DNA from: Fidelibacterota bacterium
GTDB lineage: Bacteria; Marinisomatota; Marinisomatia; Marinisomatales; TCS55
DNA: 45,918 bases
Direction: 5' to 3'
Assembly (NCBI GenBank): GCA_004124535.1
Contig: SCKQ01000014.1
Location: 1 to 45,918, forward strand
The position numbers and the translations under genes were made by a program. How positions within the stretch are numbered: position 1 is the stretch's first letter; each line of letters starts with the position of its first letter. This document shows, in pieces, positions 44,125-45,918 of this stretch. Under the pieces are notes generated by a model that ran no database searches, was not told the origin of the DNA, and saw only the letters and a list, made by a program, of their open reading frames with translations.

Positions 44125-44850
44125 TTATTTAATGAACGTTATTTTCTGATTAAAGACTGTCTCTCCCGCTTTTAACTGCACAATATACACCCCGGACGAC
44201 AGATTAACCGGATTCCATTGCATACTGTGACTGCCCGCAGGAAACACTTCATTGACCAGTGTTTCTACTAATTGTCCCTTGATATCATACAATTGCAGAG
44301 ATACAGCATGCCGTGACTCTATCGGAACATCAAAGGTAATGGTGGTGCTGGGATTAAAGGGGTTGGGAAACGCTTTATGTAAAGCATATTTTGTTGGAAA
44401 GGTTGATTCACCCCCAGATGATAATGCACTATAAGCTACAGCCAGTGTAAACTGACTTTCTCCCACTTCCGGGTAAATGTTCACTCCATTGGAACCATAA
44501 GCAGGGAAACTCCCTTTTGCTGCCGTTATAAATGTCAGTTCATCTGTTTGGAGTAAGTCTGTTGTTTCTCCAGTTGTGTTATTTGTCAGAGTCAGCCCAA
44601 TGATAGTTTCAGGTAAACTGGACAAATCCCAGTTCATGGTTACTTCATTTTCGTTGGTGACAAAATTGTAATCAGCATCTACTGTTAAATACATTATGTC
44701 TAATGGTATGTCTATTGCTCCATCATGGATATACGGCAGGTTGTTGATATCCAACCCGTTGCCTTCAGCATATGATACCCACCACTCGTTCACTGGGGGA
44801 CATGGGCAGCAGTTTATATGCATCAGAATTATCAATTCCTTCTTGTCCAT
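44125..44850 (-). CDS. C-terminal part of frameshifted sorting-domain protein
   Basis: This 241-aa frame ends with a clear FlgD/T9SS-like sorting domain: YALHKAFPNPFNPSTTITFDV, VSLQLYDIKGQLVETLVNEV, MQWNPVNLSSGVYIVQL, ending KITFIK. Its first 17 residues (MDKKELIILMHINCCPC) are out of frame with the real protein. The natural sequence enters this frame at a C5 run (G5 on plus, 44795-44799), where dropping one C gives LLPMSPVNEWWVSYAEGNG continuous with the upstream ORF. No ribosome site supports a separate start. It is therefore the downstream half of one gene. Confidence 0.85.
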   Translation of the reverse strand: MDKKELIILMHINCCPCPPVNEWWVSYAEGNGLDINNLPYIHDGAIDIPLDIMYLTVDADYNFVTNENEVTMNWDLSSLPETIIGLTLTNNTTGETTDLLQTDELTFITAAKGSFPAYGSNGVNIYPEVGESQFTLAVAYSALSSGGESTFPTKYALHKAFPNPFNPSTTITFDVPIESRHAVSLQLYDIKGQLVETLVNEVFPAGSHSMQWNPVNLSSGVYIVQLKAGETVFNQKITFIK

Positions 44851-45918
44851 TATTCATAAAGGATACATATGTTTGATCGCTGTAATCACCGGAAGAAATG
44901 GCAAAGCTCATGCTGCCGGTGCTGTCATTCATTGTTTTGTAGAATGTGCCTGCGGTGCTGGATTTATCCGCCTCTGCAATGGTAATCGAGCCCGACCCAC
45001 CGGAACCCTGAACAAAAAATCCCTGATACGGAGCAATGAGACCATCTGTTAAACTCCCTGATGAACCATTCCATCTTATGTATGCTGGCGTGCTTGCCTG
45101 GCTGTCCCAGACATAAGCAGAAGAAGCAACATTTGTTTGGGTAACCAAGTCCCAGTCAATAGTTGACGCATAAGGATTACCGGCAAAAGTCCATGCATTA
45201 TCAGGAATTTCACCATCCCCATGATCTACATTGCCGCTGTTCTCTGTTCCGGAAACACTCAAGGTCACCGGTAAGTCATCGTCTCCGTCAAAATCCGTAT
45301 CCGTAAAAACATAAACCAAGAATCCTTCTCCAGCTACCTGAGATGCTGTATTCAGATTAGTCAAGGCATCCCACTCGGTGTTGGCGTAATCATAGGTCCA
45401 CACATTTGCGGTGCCGCTGGTAACGTCGCCATTGGTCATGCCCTGTATCCACAGGGGACCAAGAATATCATCATACACGGTACCGTCTACAGGACTCGAC
45501 ATCATACGGAAATGATTAGAAGAACCAGAGATGGTTACATGTGGTGACAAATAGGCATCACTATCTGTGGCCTGGCCAATGGCCAGATATTCATCCGATA
45601 ATGTTACACTGCTAAAGGTGACCGCATCACCAGATTTACTGGATCCTGATGCCAGGATACTAAAGTCACCGCTGGTCCCGGCACGATTCAGCAGTTTATA
45701 ATCTGATGCTGTACCCGCAGTAACCGTATAACCAGTCGCATCACTGATATCAATCGTAACATCCGCAGCTACGGTATTTGATTCATCTACATACCAGATC
45801 CGTTGCGAACGGACCTCAACACCGGAAGGCAGATCAGACGTGGATGTACCCGCAGTATTATTATTGCCAAAAACAGCAAAGTTTGCATCGGTAAGCGCAG
45901 TGCCCACGACCATAGTTA
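44765..45918 (-). CDS. N-terminal part of frameshifted sorting-domain protein (5' end off window)
   Basis: The frame is open to the right window edge, so the ATG at 45913 is probably internal. The 382 visible residues include a repeated beta-domain common in this group (LPSGVEVRSQRIWYVDESNTVAADVTIDISDA..., resembling DUF8202-like 'RVWKV' domains), then MMSSPVDGTVYDDILGP...WTYDYANTEWDALTNL..., the AGNPYASTIDWD and IAPYQGFFVQGSGGSG segments typical of T9SS cargo. It then meets the C5 run and reads 12 aberrant residues to a TGA. Together with the C-terminal half it would form a secreted surface protein of more than 600 aa. Function is unknown. Confidence 0.85.
   Translation of the reverse strand, partial: TMVVGTALTDANFAVFGNNNTAGTSTSDLPSGVEVRSQRIWYVDESNTVAADVTIDISDATGYTVTAGTASDYKLLNRAGTSGDFSILASGSSKSGDAVTFSSVTLSDEYLAIGQATDSDAYLSPHVTISGSSNHFRMMSSPVDGTVYDDILGPLWIQGMTNGDVTSGTANVWTYDYANTEWDALTNLNTASQVAGEGFLVYVFTDTDFDGDDDLPVTLSVSGTENSGNVDHGDGEIPDNAWTFAGNPYASTIDWDLVTQTNVASSAYVWDSQASTPAYIRWNGSSGSLTDGLIAPYQGFFVQGSGGSGSITIAEADKSSTAGTFYKTMNDSTGSMSFAISSGDYSDQTYVSFMNNGQEGIDNSDAYKLLPMSPSERVVGIIC
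44795..44799 (-). other. Homopolymer C5 frameshift site in the sorting-domain gene
   Basis: On the coding strand the sequence ATG TCC CCC AGT leads to a stop shortly after. With four C instead of five it reads ATG TCC CCA GTG AAC GAG TGG TGG and continues into the sorting domain. One extra C explains the two overlapping ORFs. Confidence 0.85.

Noticed and set aside
44696..45052. 118-aa plus-strand ORF
   Set aside because: Antisense to the frameshifted sorting-domain gene, whose halves are clearly coding on the minus strand.
1..45918. tRNA, rRNA, CRISPR arrays, insertion sequences or phage genes
   Set aside because: Intergenic gaps are all short and were read; no T-loop consensus, spaced direct repeats, transposase or integrase motifs were seen.

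Overview
The window looks like a contig from a free-living Gram-negative bacterium of the FCB superphylum, most likely Candidatus Marinimicrobia/Neomarinimicrobiota (SAR406) or a near relative such as Calditrichota. The reasons are large secreted proteins ending in FlgD/T9SS-type-A-like sorting domains (YPNPFNPxT and similar motifs), a PorV-family protein, TonB-dependent receptors with carboxypeptidase-regulatory N-domains, a prolyl-tRNA synthetase of the short archaeal type, moderately AT-rich DNA, and several genes with weak Shine-Dalgarno signals. The phylum assignment is inference from gene content.

Layout. 1-5.8 kb (minus strand): valS, a DUF4139 protein and recG (cut by the left edge), with a 162-bp imperfect palindrome between the last two. 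5.9-8.5 kb (plus): pabA, pabB and pabC for 4-aminobenzoate and so folate synthesis, with a cloverleaf-like hairpin array between pabA and pabB. 8.5-14.3 kb: an HMA-MauE membrane fusion, a predicted outer-membrane protein, a LolCDE/MacB-like ABC transporter (ATPase and two FtsX-type permeases) and a LolA-like protein, which look like one envelope-export module. 14.4-20.3 kb: a TonB-dependent receptor, a beta-helix lipoprotein and a seven-heme cytochrome c fused to TPRs. 20.4-30.7 kb: a large TonB-dependent receptor, a 1058-aa secreted protein, a PorV-like protein and a second secreted sorting-domain protein broken by a 5-nt tandem duplication, ended by a strong terminator. 30.8-38 kb: a parvulin lipoprotein (plus) facing a seven-gene minus-strand operon (CPBP protease, MgtE, GT2 glycosyltransferase, DUF3108-like protein, small membrane protein, AroQ-like protein with an eroded active site, M23 lipoprotein). 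38.1-42.8 kb: a SpoU methyltransferase (minus) opposite proS, recO, a candidate permuted papain-fold protein and a rhomboid protease (plus). 42.8-45.9 kb (minus): an exosortase (XrtF-like), a companion membrane protein and a 58-aa protein that looks like the exosortase substrate, preceded by a dispersed-type repeat and a sorting-domain protein that is frameshifted at a G5/C5 run and cut by the right edge.

The main theme is cell-envelope construction and protein export: T9SS-like secretion (sorting domains and PorV), exosortase sorting, Lol-like transport, TonB uptake and periplasmic proteases and chaperones, alongside housekeeping genes (valS, proS, recG, recO, pabABC). The most interesting points are the unlisted 58-aa exosortase target, the two repeat-associated frameshifts in sorting-domain proteins, the AroQ-like pseudoenzyme, and four different palindromic intergenic elements. 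I saw no tRNA, rRNA, CRISPR array or insertion sequence, and no gene-free stretch longer than about 170 bases.
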